A DNA stretch of 64,000 nucleotides from Duganella fentianensis (GTDB lineage Bacteria > Pseudomonadota > Gammaproteobacteria > Burkholderiales > Burkholderiaceae_D), in NCBI RefSeq assembly GCF_009857835.1, contig NZ_WWCL01000004.1, positions 62,001 through 126,000 on the forward strand, written 5' to 3'. The translations under genes and the position numbers were made by a program. The notes below the pieces were generated by a model that was not told the DNA's origin, searched no databases, and was given only the letters and a program-made list of their open reading frames with translations. Within the stretch, counting starts at the first letter, position 1, and each line of letters opens with the position of its first letter. Positions 8,458 to 20,474 of the stretch are shown piece after piece.

Positions 8458-9096
8458 ATGGCTTTACCCATCCGGACCCTGATCGCCCATTGTGTCAATC
8501 AGGTCATACGCCAGTACTACCCCAGACAATACAGCTCGCTGTGTCATGTCTATGCCATTGTCGGCTCCAACCTGATCAGCATCGTGCTCGACCGCGTGTA
8601 CCGCCCCGTGGCGGGGCTGGCAGCGGTCGATTGCGGCGGCGGCCAGCTGATGACCATGCTCGACAACGCTGCCTTTGCCAATCCGGCCGGCGGGTCCTAT
8701 CACTGCTGGATAGAATCGGCCGATGATCTGGTGAGCGAGCGCGAAGTGGTCGATCTGACTTTCCGCCATAACCACACCTACGCCGAGCAGAATGGCTTCC
8801 GCTGGCAGCGGGCCTTGCCGCCGGATTTCTTGTGGGGTCAGCAGAGCAGCATCGTGGTGCGCGCACCGCTGCATGCGATACCGCGCGCTTTCCCCGATGG
8901 CATGGTGTGGCTGCAGGAGACGGACGAGGGCTGGCAGTGGATGATGCGCCAGCTGCAGGAACACCAGAGCGCCTTCGTTACGCTGACGTCGGAAGCGCTC
9001 AAACTGTTTCAGGCCCATCTGGCGCCTGATTCTTCGCTGCTGGCCCACCCGCCGGCCACCCAGACGCCCGCTAGCTTGCTGATGGCGGCCGTCTAA
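8458..9096 (+). CDS. Conserved protein with possible Cys-His-Asp triad
   Basis: A 212-aa soluble protein with no signal peptide. I do not recognise a named family with certainty. Three spaced residues are notable: C29 in SSLCHVYAIVG, H82 in GGSYHCWIES and D99 in EVVDLTFRH. This order and these local contexts (H followed by xW(I/V)E, then a strand with VDLT) resemble the transglutaminase-like/papain fold. That is inference from pattern only. The C-terminal 50 residues are less ordered. The gene stands alone, and its stop codon is part of a 12-bp tandem repeat. Confidence 0.6.
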   Translation: MALPIRTLIAHCVNQVIRQYYPRQYSSLCHVYAIVGSNLISIVLDRVYRPVAGLAAVDCGGGQLMTMLDNAAFANPAGGSYHCWIESADDLVSEREVVDLTFRHNHTYAEQNGFRWQRALPPDFLWGQQSSIVVRAPLHAIPRAFPDGMVWLQETDEGWQWMMRQLQEHQSAFVTLTSEALKLFQAHLAPDSSLLAHPPATQTPASLLMAAV

Positions 9097-9143
9097 GTGG
9101 CTGTTTAGGTGGCTGCTTGGGTGGCTGCTTAGGTGGCTGTTTA
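9094..9143. repeat. 12-bp tandem repeat across a stop codon
   Basis: Four to five copies of a dodecamer (consensus ttaggtggctgc) start at the TAA of the 8458 gene. Because the unit is four codons long, the gene frame meets repeated stops (TAA, TAG, TGG, TAG, TAA) at 12-bp intervals. Confidence 0.8.
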
Positions 9144-9162
9144 AGCGGCCGCCGCCCCGCCC

Positions 9163-12963
<3,801 letters not shown>

Positions 12964-13019
12964 TTGTTACTTTCTGAGATCGTGGACGGGCAGGGTCCAG
13001 AAGTTGACGGCGGTCTAAG

Positions 13020-13025
13020 ATTATA
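13020..13025 (-). promoter_or_regulatory. -10 element upstream of metH
   Basis: On the minus strand TATAAT lies 57 bp before the metH ATG. No clear -35 sequence is seen at the expected distance. Confidence 0.45.
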
Positions 13026-13176
13026 CGGCATCGCAAAATTTGCTTCAGAAAATACCGGCATAACAGCAACAATATGCTTTGCCTTGGCTGGGTTTAACAG
13101 ATATGTTTCCTTCCTTTGCAGCGACTGGTGGAGCTAGCCGATATACTTTGTGTAATTTCTTCCTCAGGGTCAAAGT

Positions 13177-13638
13177 ATGTATCTCTTTAATAATGGTCGT
13201 GGTCTGGTTCTGTCGGTAGCAATTATGTGCTGTTCTTTTCAAGTCAGTGCCGATAGTCTGGCTTCGTCGGCTTCCAGTGCCAGCTCCGCGTCCAGCGGCA
13301 GCGTGTCCGATTCCCTCAGCAGTTCCAGCAATAGTTCGGGCGGCAACCAGCGCAAGGTGGCCGATGGCCATTACCGCATCATCGATATCGCCGCCACGCC
13401 CGGTCAGGCGGGTCGCACCCGTCTGACGCTGCAGGGCGAACAGGCGCAGCAGCAGGTGGTGCTGGATCTGCCGCAGCCTACCTTTGCTGCCCAGCAGCTG
13501 GGGCAGGGCGATAGCATGTATGCGCAGAACCGCGTGTACGGCATCGAGTTCGGCCGCGCCGATACGCACCAGCCCTTCTATCTGGTGCTGGCCGATGCGT
13601 GGTATGGCGAACTGGCTAGCCGCCCAGTGACGCTCTGA
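13177..13638 (+). CDS. Secreted serine-rich hypothetical protein
   Basis: A 153-aa protein with an N-terminal hydrophobic segment (about 8-25) consistent with a signal peptide. A serine/alanine low-complexity stretch follows (SASSASSASSGSVSDSLSSS, about 30-50), then a compact domain of about 100 residues (DGHYRIIDIAATPGQAGRTR onward). The family is not recognised. Its TGA overlaps the ATG of the next gene (TGATG), so the two are translationally coupled and probably act together in the envelope. Confidence 0.7.
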   Translation: MYLFNNGRGLVLSVAIMCCSFQVSADSLASSASSASSASSGSVSDSLSSSSNSSGGNQRKVADGHYRIIDIAATPGQAGRTRLTLQGEQAQQQVVLDLPQPTFAAQQLGQGDSMYAQNRVYGIEFGRADTHQPFYLVLADAWYGELASRPVTL

Positions 13639-14732
13639 TGTACTGGCGTGCAGCGGCGCTGCTGCTGGCGCTGGCAGTAGCGCCGCCCGCGCACAGCATG
13701 GCCCCAGCGCCGCAAGCCGCAGCGGCGGCAATGCCGGAACAGGCCGCTGTAGCAGGGCTGCCCCCTGCGGCCGCTGCCCGCACCGGCTCCGGCTCCGGTT
13801 CCAGCTCCAGCTCAGGCCCCAGCTCAGGCCCCAGCTCAGGCCCCAGCTCAGGCCCCAGCTCAGGCCCCAGCTTAGGCGCCGGCTCTGGTTCAGGTTCCGG
13901 CTCGGGCCGCTTTTGCGACCGCACGCTAGCCCTGACGGCGGCCCAGCAGGACCGCCTGCTGCGCTTTGCCGCCGTGTTGCGCGAAGAGCTGGCGCTCGAG
14001 GATGGCATCGTATTGCTCAGCCGCTCGGGGCTGGACCTGTCGCGCTTCGCGATCCGCTATTCCCATGCGGCGCTGGGCTGGCGCTCGGAGCAGGGCGTGT
14101 GGTCGGCACGCCAGCTGTATTACGCCTGCGATGAAGGCCGTCCGCGCATCTTCGATCAGGGACTGGCCGGCTTCGTGCTGGGCACGGACGATGCTGCGCT
14201 TGGTTATGTGTCGCTGGTGCGGCTGCCGGCCGAGGCCAGCGCCACGCTGCGCACGGCGCTGCTGGATGGCACGCGCGTGCAGCAATTGCTGGCCGCACGC
14301 TATAGCGCCAATGCCTATATCTACAGCCTGCGCTATCAGAACTGCAATCAGTGGGTGATGGAAATGCTGGCCGCAGGCTGGGGCGGGCTGGCTGAAGGCG
14401 AGGACTTGCGGGCGCGCGCGCAGGCATGGCTGGCGCAGGCGGCCTATGCGCCGCAGCCGGTAGAAGTGGGCTCGCGCTGGCTGATGCTGGCTTCCTGGTT
14501 CGTGCCACTTGTGCATCTGGATGATCATCCGGATGCGGCGCGCGATGCCATGCGTTTGCAGGTCAGCCTGCCGGCGACGGTAGAACAGTTTGTGCAGCAG
14601 CGTTTTCCGGGCAGTAGCCGGGTGGAGCTGTGCCACGATGAACACCAGATCGTGGTGCATCGTGGCTGGTCGCCCGTCGCCGCCGGTTGTGTGGCGGGAC
14701 CGGACGACCGCGTGATACCGCTGGCCGACTAG
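13638..14732 (+). CDS. DUF2145 family secreted protein
   Basis: A 364-aa protein with a signal peptide (about 1-20) and a low-complexity linker of Ser, Gly, Ala and Pro (about 48-90) that includes an SSGP repeat. The DUF2145 domain begins at FCDRTLALT. Conserved points are LLSRSGLDLSRF, YSHAALGW (H143) and QNCNQWVMEM (C236). A His before an NC-motif Cys is the order seen in circularly permuted papain-like hydrolases, so a peptidase or amidase activity is possible, as inference. It is coupled to the preceding gene by a TGATG overlap. Confidence 0.8.
   Translation: MYWRAAALLLALAVAPPAHSMAPAPQAAAAAMPEQAAVAGLPPAAAARTGSGSGSSSSSGPSSGPSSGPSSGPSSGPSLGAGSGSGSGSGRFCDRTLALTAAQQDRLLRFAAVLREELALEDGIVLLSRSGLDLSRFAIRYSHAALGWRSEQGVWSARQLYYACDEGRPRIFDQGLAGFVLGTDDAALGYVSLVRLPAEASATLRTALLDGTRVQQLLAARYSANAYIYSLRYQNCNQWVMEMLAAGWGGLAEGEDLRARAQAWLAQAAYAPQPVEVGSRWLMLASWFVPLVHLDDHPDAARDAMRLQVSLPATVEQFVQQRFPGSSRVELCHDEHQIVVHRGWSPVAAGCVAGPDDRVIPLAD
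13809..13874 (+). repeat. 12-bp in-frame tandem repeat coding SSGP
   Basis: Five near-identical copies of agctcaggcccc lie inside the DUF2145 gene, with a diverged copy at each end. Each unit adds four residues (SSGP) to the linker between signal peptide and domain, so copy-number change keeps the frame. Confidence 0.85.
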
Positions 14733-14786
14733 GGCCGAATGCGGCGGGAGGGGCGCACCGGCAGCCTGGCCGGCATGCCCCTGCCA

Positions 14787-15422
14787 TCAGGCGATTTCGG
14801 ATACCAGATGTTCGCGCGAGCGGCGGACTTTTTTCAGATTGACCAGCCAGTCGCCGTCGTCGGCGCGGTAGCCCAGCGGCAGGATCACTACCGAGCGCAG
14901 GCCGCGCTCTTTCAGGCCCAGAATTTCGTCGACGGCAGCCGGGTCGAAACCTTCCATCGGCGTGGCATCGACCTGCTCTTCGGCAGCCGCTACCAGCGCG
15001 ACGCCCAGCGCGATGTAGGCCTGACGGGCGGCGGCGTCGAAGTTGGCCTTGTCGCCACGGGCGGCAACGATGCCTTTCAGCTGTTTGCGATAGGCTTCCC
15101 AGCCTTCGTTGATGAAGCCGCGCTGCTCGTTGGTCAGATCGAACATCATGTCGATGCGCGCTTCGGTGATGTTATCCCATGCGGCAAAGACCAGCAGGTG
15201 GGAAGCTTCCGTCACCTGGGCCTGATTCCAGGCCACGGTCTGGATCTGGGCGCGTTTTTCCGGATTGGTCACGAGCAGTACTTCAAAGGGCTGCAGGCCG
15301 CTCGAAGTGGGGGCCAGACGGATGGCTTCGAGGATGCGCTCGACCTTGTCGGCGGCGACCTTTTTGGAAGCGTCGTATTTTTTGGTGGCGTAGCGCCAGT
15401 TCAGTTTGTCAATCAGCGTCAT
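14787..15422 (-). CDS. Nitroreductase family NAD(P)H oxidoreductase
   Basis: A 211-aa FMN-dependent oxidoreductase of the NfsB/YdgI group. It has the N-terminal RYATKKYD motif that contacts FMN phosphate, APTSSGLQPFEVLLV (about 37-51) and GLRSVVILPLGYR near the C-terminus. These enzymes reduce nitro compounds or quinones with two electrons. It lies downstream of fmt on the same strand, with a gap that holds a perfect hairpin, so it is probably a separate transcript. The physiological substrate is not evident. Confidence 0.88.
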   Translation of the reverse strand: MTLIDKLNWRYATKKYDASKKVAADKVERILEAIRLAPTSSGLQPFEVLLVTNPEKRAQIQTVAWNQAQVTEASHLLVFAAWDNITEARIDMMFDLTNEQRGFINEGWEAYRKQLKGIVAARGDKANFDAAARQAYIALGVALVAAAEEQVDATPMEGFDPAAVDEILGLKERGLRSVVILPLGYRADDGDWLVNLKKVRRSREHLVSEIA

Positions 15423-15458
15423 GGGTGGTGTTCCTGTGTATATGTTATCAGTCAGAGC

Positions 15459-15482
15459 AGAACCCGCTCATTAGCGGGCTCT
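15459..15482. repeat. Inverted repeat between fmt and nitroreductase gene
   Basis: Arms of eight to ten bases (aacccgct / agcgggct) surround a catt loop. Neither side has a T-run, so it is not a standard intrinsic terminator. It may still separate the def-fmt transcript from the nitroreductase gene. Confidence 0.5.
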
Positions 15483-15550
15483 AGCATAAGACGTTAACAT
15501 AAATTCTCAGGACGCGCTGAGTGCTCCCCGGTTTTGCGCCGGGTCGTGGT

Positions 15551-16507
15551 TCAGCCCAGCTTCAGGCCTTCCAGCGGGAAGCCCTTGATGAACTCGGCGG
15601 CTGGCAAGCGTTTGCCGCCCGGCTTCTGCAGCGAAGTCAGGCGCAGCGTACCCGTGCCGCAGGCCACCACGATGCCGTGCTGGGCATCGGCCGCGAGGAT
15701 CTGGCCCGGCTCGGCCTTGCTGCTGGCGGGCAGCGCTTCCGCACCCCACAGCTTGATGTGCACGCCATTGACGCTGGCATGGGCGCCGGGGAAGGGATTG
15801 AAGGCGCGGATCTTGCGGTCGAGTTCGGTGGCGGACAGGCTGAAGTCCAGCGCCGCTTCTTCCTTGCTGATCTTGGCGGCGTAGTTGACGCCCGCTTCCG
15901 GCTGCGGCACGGCTTCCAGCTGGCCATGCTGGAGCTGGCGCAAGGCTTGCACTATCAGCTGGCCGCCCATGGCTGCCAGCTTGTCATGCAGCGTGCCGGT
16001 GCTGTCCTGCGCCGTGATGGGCAGGCTTTCGACCAGCAGCATGGGGCCCGTATCGAGGCCTTCTTCCATCTGCATGATGGTGATGCCGGTTTCCTTGTCT
16101 CCCGCTTCGATGGCGCGGTGGATAGGTGCAGCGCCGCGCCAGCGCGGCAGCAGCGAACCGTGGATGTTCAGGCAGGGCTTGATGTCCAGCGTGCTGCACG
16201 GCAGGATCAGGCCATAGGCCGCTACCACCATCACATCGTAGGGCGTGGACAGCAGGCGCTGGTGCGCTGCTTTGGCCTGTTCGGCGCGCACCGGATCAGG
16301 GCTGTCCATGCGCAGCGACAGCGGCTGCAGCACTTCCATGCCGTGTGCCACGGCGTACTGCTTGACGGCAGACGGCTGCAGATGCATGCCGCGCCCGGCC
16401 GGGCGGTCGGGCTGGGTCAGCACCAGCGGAATTTCAAAACCGGCCTCGTGCAGAGCTTGCAGGGCCACGGCGGCAAATTCCGGCGTGCCGGCGAAAATCA
16501 CTTTCAT
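15551..16507 (-). CDS. fmt: Methionyl-tRNA formyltransferase
   Basis: A 318-aa enzyme that formylates initiator Met-tRNA using 10-formyltetrahydrofolate. The N-terminal catalytic domain starts [16 protein letters not shown]. The catalytic loop has [18 protein letters not shown] (Asn/His site near 110), and the Asp region is near [12 protein letters not shown]. The C-terminal OB-like domain (from about 205) contains [10 protein letters not shown]. It is 38 bp downstream of def on the same strand, the usual def-fmt operon. Confidence 0.97.
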   Translation of the reverse strand: MKVIFAGTPEFAAVALQALHEAGFEIPLVLTQPDRPAGRGMHLQPSAVKQYAVAHGMEVLQPLSLRMDSPDPVRAEQAKAAHQRLLSTPYDVMVVAAYGLILPCSTLDIKPCLNIHGSLLPRWRGAAPIHRAIEAGDKETGITIMQMEEGLDTGPMLLVESLPITAQDSTGTLHDKLAAMGGQLIVQALRQLQHGQLEAVPQPEAGVNYAAKISKEEAALDFSLSATELDRKIRAFNPFPGAHASVNGVHIKLWGAEALPASSKAEPGQILAADAQHGIVVACGTGTLRLTSLQKPGGKRLPAAEFIKGFPLEGLKLG

Positions 16508-16545
16508 GCGGGATTCCTGATCGGTAGCGTAAGACGGGCAGCCGC

Positions 16546-17088
16546 TTAGAAGCGGCGGCCTTGCGCGCGCAGCTGGGCCGCACGTTCCATGCCGCGTTCT
16601 TCTTTCAGCAGCTTGGTCTTGATGCGGTTGCGCTTGAGTGGCGACAGGTATTCGACAAATACCTTACCTTTCAGGTGATCCATTTCGTGCTGGATGCAGA
16701 CGGCCAGCAGCCCATCGGCTTCCAGTTCGAAGGCCTGGCCTTTGGCGTCCAGCGCGCGCACCTTGACACGGGCCGGGCGCTCCACGCCGTCGTAAATGCC
16801 GGGCACGGACAGACAGCCCTCGTCATACACTTCGCGTTCTTCGCTGGCCCAGAGGATTTCCGGATTGATGAATACTTGCAGTGCATCCTTGGTTTCGGTC
16901 GTGTCGATCACCACTACCTGTTCATGCACGTCCACCTGCGACGCAGCCAGACCCACGCCCGGTGCGTCGTACATGGTTTCGGCCATGTCGGCCACGAGTT
17001 TTTCCAGCCGCTCGTCGAACACGGTCACAGGCTGGGCCACCTTGTGCAGGCGGGGATCGGGATAACGCAGAATATTCAGGATAGCCAT
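16546..17088 (-). CDS. def: Peptide deformylase
   Basis: A 180-aa metalloenzyme that removes the N-formyl group from nascent proteins. All three family motifs are seen: GVGLAASQ (44-51), EGCLSVP with metal ligand C92, and QHEMDHL with H134, E135 and H138. The start was placed at [11 protein letters not shown]; an upstream in-frame ATG at 17178 adds 30 residues with no family similarity. It is first gene of the def-fmt pair and divergent from the LysM gene, with 287 bp between them for promoters. Confidence 0.97.
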   Translation of the reverse strand: MAILNILRYPDPRLHKVAQPVTVFDERLEKLVADMAETMYDAPGVGLAASQVDVHEQVVVIDTTETKDALQVFINPEILWASEEREVYDEGCLSVPGIYDGVERPARVKVRALDAKGQAFELEADGLLAVCIQHEMDHLKGKVFVEYLSPLKRNRIKTKLLKEERGMERAAQLRAQGRRF

Positions 17089-17375
17089 AAGGGGTACGGA
17101 ACTCTCGATGTAATACGACGGCTGTCGTAGTTGATAACTATGTGGTTGCCTTGATAACGCGGGCTGCAGTGGCTGCACATCGCACTATGTTTATTGACCC
17201 GAAATGCAACACAGAGACACAGTGGTTTCGCTTGCTAGTTCAGGGTTTTGTGGGCAGAATTTGATTCAATTTGGCAACTTCAGCGACCTGCATGGTGTAA
17301 CGGCAGGGTACTGTTTGCGGTGTGTGCCTGAGGCATGATCTGCATGGCTAGCGGGCACACTTACTGGATCCAACT

Positions 17376-18518
17376 ATGAAAAATTTTAGCACAGTCGGCC
17401 CCCGCTTAGCACGGACACGCGCGTGGACAGGTCTGGCGGCCGCGCTGGCGCTGGGCAGCATCACCCTGCTGGCGGCCAGCGCTCACGCGGCGCCAGCTGC
17501 TTGCAGCTTCCGTGCCGATGCGCCGGACCAGCATAAAGTCGTCAAGGGCGATACCCTGTGGGATATCGCCGGCCGCTTCCTCGACCAGCCGTGGTGCTGG
17601 CCTACCGTGTGGGGCATGAACCGCGAGGAAATCGCCAACCCGCACTGGATCTATCCGGGCCAGATCATCTGGTTCGACCGTGCGGCCGGGCGCTTGCGGC
17701 TGGGCCAGCCGCTGGCCGTCAGCACGGACGATGGTAGCGGCGTGGTCAGCCAGCGTCTGCAGCCGCAGGCGCGCGTGCTGGGTGTGGGGCAGGATGCCAT
17801 CAGCAGCATTCCCGCCCATGTGATCGAACCCTTCCTGACCCAGCCGCTGATTATCGAAAACGACGAATTGACGGGCGCACCGCGCATCGTCGCCACGCCG
17901 GATAACCATGTGTTCATTGGCAAGGACGACAAGGCCTATGTGCGCGGCACGCTGAACGGTGGCCCGACCTTCCAGGCTTTCCGTCCCGGCAAGCCGCTGA
18001 AAGATCCGCAGACGGGGCAGGTGATCGCCTACGAAGCCTTCTATCTGGGCACGCTGAGCCTGCAGGCGGAGGCGCCGCCCGGCAGCGATGTGCATACCTT
18101 CATCGTGCAGAACGCCAAGGAAGAAATGGGCAAGGGCGACCAGCTGCGGCCGCTGCCACCCATGCCCATGCAGAACTTCGTGCCCCATGCACCGGCCCAG
18201 CCCGTTGCTGCGCGGGTGCTGGCCATTTACGGCGGCGTTTCCCATGCCGGACAGAATCAGGTGGTCAGCATTAATCGCGGCCAGCTTGACGGACTCGATA
18301 TCGGCGCCGTGCTGCAGCTTTACCATACAGGCAGGACTGTGAACGACGAGACGGCGCCGAAAAGCTGGCTGGGCTTGCGTACGCAGCAGGTCAAGTTGCC
18401 GGACGAGAAAGTGGGCAACCTGTTTATTTTCCGCGTGTTCAAGCATGTGTCGTATGGCCTGATCATGCAGGTGTCGGCGCCGGTGGAGGTGGGCGACTAC
18501 GCCAAATCACCCGAGTGA
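17376..18518 (+). CDS. LysM domain secreted protein
   Basis: A 380-aa exported protein. A signal peptide (about 1-38, ending SAHA-AP) leads into a LysM peptidoglycan-binding domain (about 52-105: HKVVKGDTLWDIAGRFL, then NPHWIYPGQIIWF). The remaining 270 residues form an uncharacterised C-terminal region with conserved motifs in Burkholderiales homologues of this locus. It sits immediately upstream of dprA with a 4-bp overlap. A role in the cell wall is likely. No catalytic domain is visible. Confidence 0.9.
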   Translation: MKNFSTVGPRLARTRAWTGLAAALALGSITLLAASAHAAPAACSFRADAPDQHKVVKGDTLWDIAGRFLDQPWCWPTVWGMNREEIANPHWIYPGQIIWFDRAAGRLRLGQPLAVSTDDGSGVVSQRLQPQARVLGVGQDAISSIPAHVIEPFLTQPLIIENDELTGAPRIVATPDNHVFIGKDDKAYVRGTLNGGPTFQAFRPGKPLKDPQTGQVIAYEAFYLGTLSLQAEAPPGSDVHTFIVQNAKEEMGKGDQLRPLPPMPMQNFVPHAPAQPVAARVLAIYGGVSHAGQNQVVSINRGQLDGLDIGAVLQLYHTGRTVNDETAPKSWLGLRTQQVKLPDEKVGNLFIFRVFKHVSYGLIMQVSAPVEVGDYAKSPE

Positions 18519-19657
18519 GGTGTGCCGTGCCAGCCACGGATATCCAGTTTGAAGCTTTACAGCCGGTCAGTGCACAAGCGCTGGCCGGCTGTCTGCGTTT
18601 ACAGCAGGTGGCCGGCGTGGGCCTGCTGACGGCGCACCGCCTGCTGCAGCGCTACGGCAGTTTTCAAGCGCTGTTCGAAACTGATTACGCTGCGTTGCTG
18701 GGCTGTCTGCGGCCGGCCCAGGCCAGCGCCGTGCTGGCACCGCCGGCACCCGCACTGGCCGCGCTGGTCGAGGCGACCTTACGCTGGCAGGAGCAGGGCG
18801 GCCACGCGCTGCTGGCGTACGGGGCGCCCGGCTATCCGCCGCTGCTGGCCCGCCTGCCCGCGCCGCCGCTGCTGTTATATGTGCAGGGCCGGCGCGAACT
18901 GCTGGCGTGCACGGCGCTGGCCATCGTCGGCTCACGCAATGCCAGTCAGCAGGGCAAGCTGACGGCCCAGCGCATGGCGCACGCGCTGTCCGACGCGGGC
19001 CTGACCATCGTTTCCGGGCTGGCGCAGGGCATCGACGGCGCCGCCCATGCCGGCGGGCTGGCGGGGCAGGGCAGCACGGTGGCATTCATCGGCACGGGGC
19101 CGGACCGCATCTATCCGGCCGCAAATGCAGCGCTGGCACGCCGTATTGCGGTCGAAGGCTGTGTGGTCAGCGAGTTCGCGCTGGGTACGCCGCCCTTGCG
19201 TGACAACTTCCCTTGCCGTAACCGCCTGATCAGCGGGCTGGCGGCCGGCGTGCTGGTGGTGGAAGCGGCGGCCAAGTCCGGCTCGCTGATCACGGCACGG
19301 CTGGCCGTGCATCAGGGCAAGGAGCTGTATGCCATGCCCGGCTCCATCCACGCCACGCTGGCCAAGGGGTGTCATCAGCTGATCCGGCGCGATGGCGCCA
19401 AGCTGGTCGAGAGTGCTGACGATATTCTGGTCGATCTGGGGTTGCTGGAAAGGGCCGGTGCCGGCTATACCCAGCCCGATGATGCTTTCGTCGATACGCT
19501 GCTGCAGGCGCTGGGCCAGCAGTGCGCCACGGCTGACGGGCTGTCCCAGCAGCTGAATCAGCCGGTGGCCGAGCTGCAGGGGCAGCTGCTGGCGCTGGAG
19601 CTGGCCGGGCTGGTCGAGCGCCTGCCGGGCGGGCAGTTCCAGCGCGTGTGGCAGTAG
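18515..19657 (+). CDS. dprA: DNA-processing protein DprA
   Basis: A 380-aa protein that loads RecA on incoming single-stranded DNA during transformation. It has an N-terminal helical region (about 15-80), a Rossmann-like core with IVGSRNAS (about 132), TIVSGLAQGIDGAAH and FPCRNRLISGLA, and a C-terminal winged-helix-like tail (about 315-380). The GTG start overlaps the LysM stop (gtga); a second GTG four codons on is possible. The short GC-rich repeat after its stop separates it from smg. Confidence 0.95.
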   Translation: MRCAVPATDIQFEALQPVSAQALAGCLRLQQVAGVGLLTAHRLLQRYGSFQALFETDYAALLGCLRPAQASAVLAPPAPALAALVEATLRWQEQGGHALLAYGAPGYPPLLARLPAPPLLLYVQGRRELLACTALAIVGSRNASQQGKLTAQRMAHALSDAGLTIVSGLAQGIDGAAHAGGLAGQGSTVAFIGTGPDRIYPAANAALARRIAVEGCVVSEFALGTPPLRDNFPCRNRLISGLAAGVLVVEAAAKSGSLITARLAVHQGKELYAMPGSIHATLAKGCHQLIRRDGAKLVESADDILVDLGLLERAGAGYTQPDDAFVDTLLQALGQQCATADGLSQQLNQPVAELQGQLLALELAGLVERLPGGQFQRVWQ

Positions 19658-19671
19658 CTCCGGCGCGTGCG

Positions 19672-19712
19672 GGCAGGCAAGCAGGCGAGCAGGCGAGCAG
19701 GCAGACAGGCAA
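19672..19712. repeat. 8-bp repeat tract (gcaggcga)
   Basis: Imperfect copies of gcaggcga/gcaggcag lie 15 bp after the dprA stop in the dprA-smg gap. It has the same character as the other short tandem repeats near gene ends in this window. Confidence 0.7.
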
Positions 19713-19791
19713 CGCTGCCTTCGCGCTGCTGTGCAGGACAAAGCCGGGGCGAGACTTGTCGGCGCGCAGCCTTAGCTGATAGAGTAGAGCC

Positions 19792-20256
19792 ATGTTCGAT
19801 ATCCTTGTCTACCTCTACGAAACCTACTACCGTCCGGACGCCTGCCCGGAGCCGGTGGCGCTGGCCAAGAAACTTTCGGCCATAGGCTTTGATGACGTGG
19901 AAATTTCCGAAGCACTGGTGTGGCTGGGCGACCTCACGGCCATGGCCGGGGTGGAACAGTCGCTGACGGCGGCCTCGACCGGCACCCGCTTCTACGTGGA
20001 CGAGGAGCACGATGCGCTGGGCAGCCAGGCCATAGGCTTCATCCAGTTCCTCGAATCGGCCAAAGTACTGTCGCCGCTGCAGCGTGAAATCGTGATCGAA
20101 CGGGCGTTGTCGCTGGGTGAGACGCCGATTGCGCTGGTCAAACTCAAGGTGATCGTGCTGATGTTGCTCTGGAGTCAAGGTAAAGAGCCAGATGCCCTGA
20201 TGTTCGACGATCTGTTCGCTTCAGACGAAGATCAAGCCCCGCGCTTGCTGCACTAA
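19792..20256 (+). CDS. smg: Smg family protein (DUF494)
   Basis: A 154-aa protein beginning [15 protein letters not shown], the hallmark of the Smg/DUF494 family that accompanies dprA and topoisomerase genes in proteobacteria. Further family points are [12 protein letters not shown] and, in the C-terminal half, REIVIERAL and [17 protein letters not shown]. It is soluble, with no signal or membrane segment. Function is unresolved. The position between dprA and topB supports the call. Confidence 0.92.
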   Translation: MFDILVYLYETYYRPDACPEPVALAKKLSAIGFDDVEISEALVWLGDLTAMAGVEQSLTAASTGTRFYVDEEHDALGSQAIGFIQFLESAKVLSPLQREIVIERALSLGETPIALVKLKVIVLMLLWSQGKEPDALMFDDLFASDEDQAPRLLH

Positions 20257-20474
20257 ACTTGCAGTTTTGAAAATGTTGCGCGCCACACCGGTACGCAAGC
20301 CGCTTGCAGTGCTGCCTGCAAGGCGCTTATTATTGGCGCTTTGACTAGTCACTTTGACAATTTTCGTCGTGTCGTTCTTGCCTTCAGGCGCGCAAACGTG
20401 CAGACTGCGCGGCGAGCCATGTATGATGCGCATGCTGCACCGACCCCAAAAGTGTTAAAAACGAGATACAGAAT

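Noticed and set aside
12964..13176. Search for a cobalamin or SAH riboswitch upstream of metH
   Set aside because: The conserved boxes of neither class were found on the minus strand; only a -10 element is seen.
15459..15482. Hairpin as an intrinsic terminator of def-fmt
   Set aside because: Good stem but no T-run on the needed side, so it is recorded only as an inverted repeat.
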